Source: an uncultured Clostridia bacterium (GTDB taxonomy: Bacteria > Bacillota > Clostridia > Oscillospirales > Ruminococcaceae). Taken from it: a DNA stretch of 5,805 nt. The notes under the pieces are model-generated. The model was given only the letters and a program-made list of their open reading frames with translations, was not told where the DNA came from and searched no databases. Below are positions 5,393 through 5,805 of the stretch, one piece after another; the first letter of the stretch is position 1; every line of letters starts with the position of its first letter. The stretch covers positions 1 to 5,805 of the forward strand of contig CALXKG010000022.1 of NCBI GenBank assembly GCA_944388825.1. Reading direction: 5' to 3'. The translations under genes were made by a program, and so were the position numbers.

Positions 5393-5450
5393 AGTATATT
5401 TTTGGCCGCTATATGGCACTTAATATAGTTGTAAATATGTCAAAATATGG
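5393..5450. promoter_or_regulatory. Divergent intergenic region with repeated AATATG-like elements (probable operator)
   Basis: AT-rich spacer between the repressor and the 64-residue gene. It contains an inverted repeat CTATAT (5409-5414) / ATATAG (5423-5428) with an 8-base gap, and three same-direction copies: AATATA (5422), AATATG (5434) and AATATG (5444), spaced 12 and 10 bases. The last two lie inside the rightward promoter's spacer, next to its -10. On the minus strand TATACT (5398-5393) is a possible -10 for the repressor, with no good -35. The arrangement fits binding by the XRE repressor, but that is inferred from position and repeat symmetry only. Confidence 0.5.
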
Positions 5451-5456
5451 TATAAT
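5429..5456 (+). promoter_or_regulatory. Promoter of the 64-residue gene, extended -10 type
   Basis: A consensus TATAAT (5451-5456) is preceded by TGG (5448-5450), giving the extended -10 TGn motif. A weak -35 TTGTAA (5429-5434, four of six) is 16 bases upstream. Two copies of the AATATG element sit between the boxes, so a bound repressor would block polymerase. Confidence 0.78.
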
Positions 5457-5476
5457 CAGAAAAAGGGGGTGTTTAC

Positions 5477-5671
5477 ATGGAGGAAAAAGGATATAAGGCG
5501 GCATATCTGCGGCTTTTTAACCGGGTGACGGATCTGATTGAAAAGCTGGAGGCGGAAGGAAGCGGTTCCTATGCCATTGAGACGCTGAAAGACGCCCAGC
5601 GGGAAGCGGAGGAAATTTTTATCCGGTCGGGGAAACCCGAGACGCAGCTGTTCACAAAAAATTTACAATAA
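5477..5671 (+). CDS. Small helical protein of unknown function, divergent from the XRE repressor
   Basis: This 64-residue, soluble, charged protein has no signal peptide or membrane segment. Residues 5-27 (YKAAYLRLFNRVTDLIEKLE) and 33-51 (AIETLKDAQREAEEIFIRS) look like two amphipathic helices joined by a Gly/Ser turn (29-31), so a helical hairpin is likely. The ATG has AAAGGGGGTG (5462-5471) in front and a dedicated promoter with operator-like repeats. From memory, similar short proteins appear beside XRE regulators in clostridial genomes, without known function; this could not be checked here. It might be an anti-repressor, a small partner of the XRE protein, or a remnant of a mobile element regulator. 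No toxin motif is evident. Confidence 0.72.
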   Translation: MEEKGYKAAYLRLFNRVTDLIEKLEAEGSGSYAIETLKDAQREAEEIFIRSGKPETQLFTKNLQ

Positions 5672-5678
5672 TCCCTGC

Positions 5679-5702
5679 AAAAGCCCTTGCCAAGGGGCTT
5701 TT
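5679..5702 (+). terminator. Terminator-like hairpin after the 64-residue gene
   Basis: AAAAGCCCTT (5679-5688) pairs with AAGGGGCTTTT (5692-5702), with one extra G in the right arm and a three-base loop. TTTT is part of the stem and is followed by CCTTTG, so the U-run is short. It is seven bases after the stop codon. The loop and neighbouring stem also contain the -35 box of the next promoter. Confidence 0.7.
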
Positions 5703-5715
5703 CCTTTGCTATAAT
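5687..5715 (+). promoter_or_regulatory. Strong rightward promoter for a gene beyond the window
   Basis: TTGCCA (5687-5692, five of six) is followed after exactly 17 bases by consensus TATAAT (5710-5715) with an extended TGC (5707-5709). The start is expected near 5721-5722. The -35 box spans the loop of the preceding terminator hairpin. The strength suggests a highly expressed gene such as a ribosomal protein operon, which is inference. Confidence 0.82.
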
Positions 5716-5720
5716 ACTAC

Positions 5721-5805
5721 TTGCGTGACTGCAACAAAGATATGCGATGAAGCGGGAGGTTGCTGCTGTGGGCAGGTAATTTCCGCCGAGTATGTCCGAT
5801 TTCAA
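5721..5805 (+). promoter_or_regulatory. Structured 5' leader running off the right edge (partial)
   Basis: The transcript from the preceding promoter would begin with a small hairpin TTGC/GCAA (5721-5724 with 5731-5734). Further on, GCGGGA (5752-5757) pairs with TTCCGC (5781-5786, one G-T), enclosing an internal loop and an inner CTGC/GCAG stem (5763-5766 with 5772-5775). No good coding start with an SD is seen; ATG 5747 opens only a ten-codon frame without an SD. The pattern is more like an RNA leader than coding DNA. From memory it resembles leaders ahead of ribosomal-protein operons (perhaps rpsJ/S10) in Clostridia, but I cannot confirm this. Confidence 0.45.

Noticed and set aside
5351..5419. 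Longer repressor starts at ATG 5389 or GTG 5419
   Set aside because: Neither has a Shine-Dalgarno, while TTG 5350 has GGAGG at six-base spacing and begins right at the HTH domain. ATG 5389 remains possible.
5747..5779. Ten-codon leader peptide MKREVAAVGR
   Set aside because: No Shine-Dalgarno precedes it, no amino-acid run typical of attenuation is present, and the bases are better explained by RNA stems.
5569..5805. Minus-strand 78-codon frame at the right edge
   Set aside because: Crosses a terminator and a strong rightward promoter, and is antisense to the 64-residue gene.

Overview
The window looks like chromosomal DNA from a GC-rich, low-GC-ancestry Firmicute, most likely a clostridial gut-type bacterium (Oscillospiraceae/Ruminococcaceae-like). 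The evidence is the Firmicutes-style order ylxM-ffh-rpsP-khpA, strong purine-rich Shine-Dalgarno sites, sigma-A-type promoters, and heavy G/C use at third codon positions in the housekeeping genes. No species can be named from sequence alone.

Left part (1-1290): about 110 bases of leader with two adjacent small hairpins, possibly the 3' end of a structured RNA or a 5' UTR. This is followed by a monocistronic Gfo/Idh/MocA-type NAD(P)-dependent oxidoreductase that ends in a GC-rich hairpin terminator.

Core (1358-3902): a near-consensus promoter (TTGACA-17-TATAAT) drives ylxM, ffh, rpsP and khpA, closed by a strong intrinsic terminator. YlxM is a helix-turn-helix partner of the signal recognition particle, Ffh is the SRP GTPase, rpsP encodes ribosomal protein S16, and KhpA is a small KH-domain RNA-binding protein. 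The cluster therefore links co-translational membrane targeting with ribosome and RNA function. The rimM-trmD-rplS genes that follow in many Firmicutes are absent here.

Right part (3903-5805): gene style changes to less GC-rich, with AT-rich spacers. It holds a lipoprotein of unknown function with its own promoter and, convergent with it, a short XRE-family repressor; the two share a long hairpin terminator. Divergent from the repressor is a 64-residue helical protein of unknown function, and the shared AT-rich intergenic region carries repeated AATATG-like elements that look like operators. After the small gene, a terminator hairpin has the -35 box of a new strong promoter in its loop. That promoter fires off the right edge into a structured leader whose gene lies outside the window.

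No CRISPR array, transposase, rRNA or tRNA gene is seen. The most interesting points are the XRE/64-aa divergent module, the terminator/promoter overlay with the structured leader at the right edge, the 50-bp-spaced repeat at the ylxM promoter, and twin five-codon mini-ORFs overlapping the starts of two genes.
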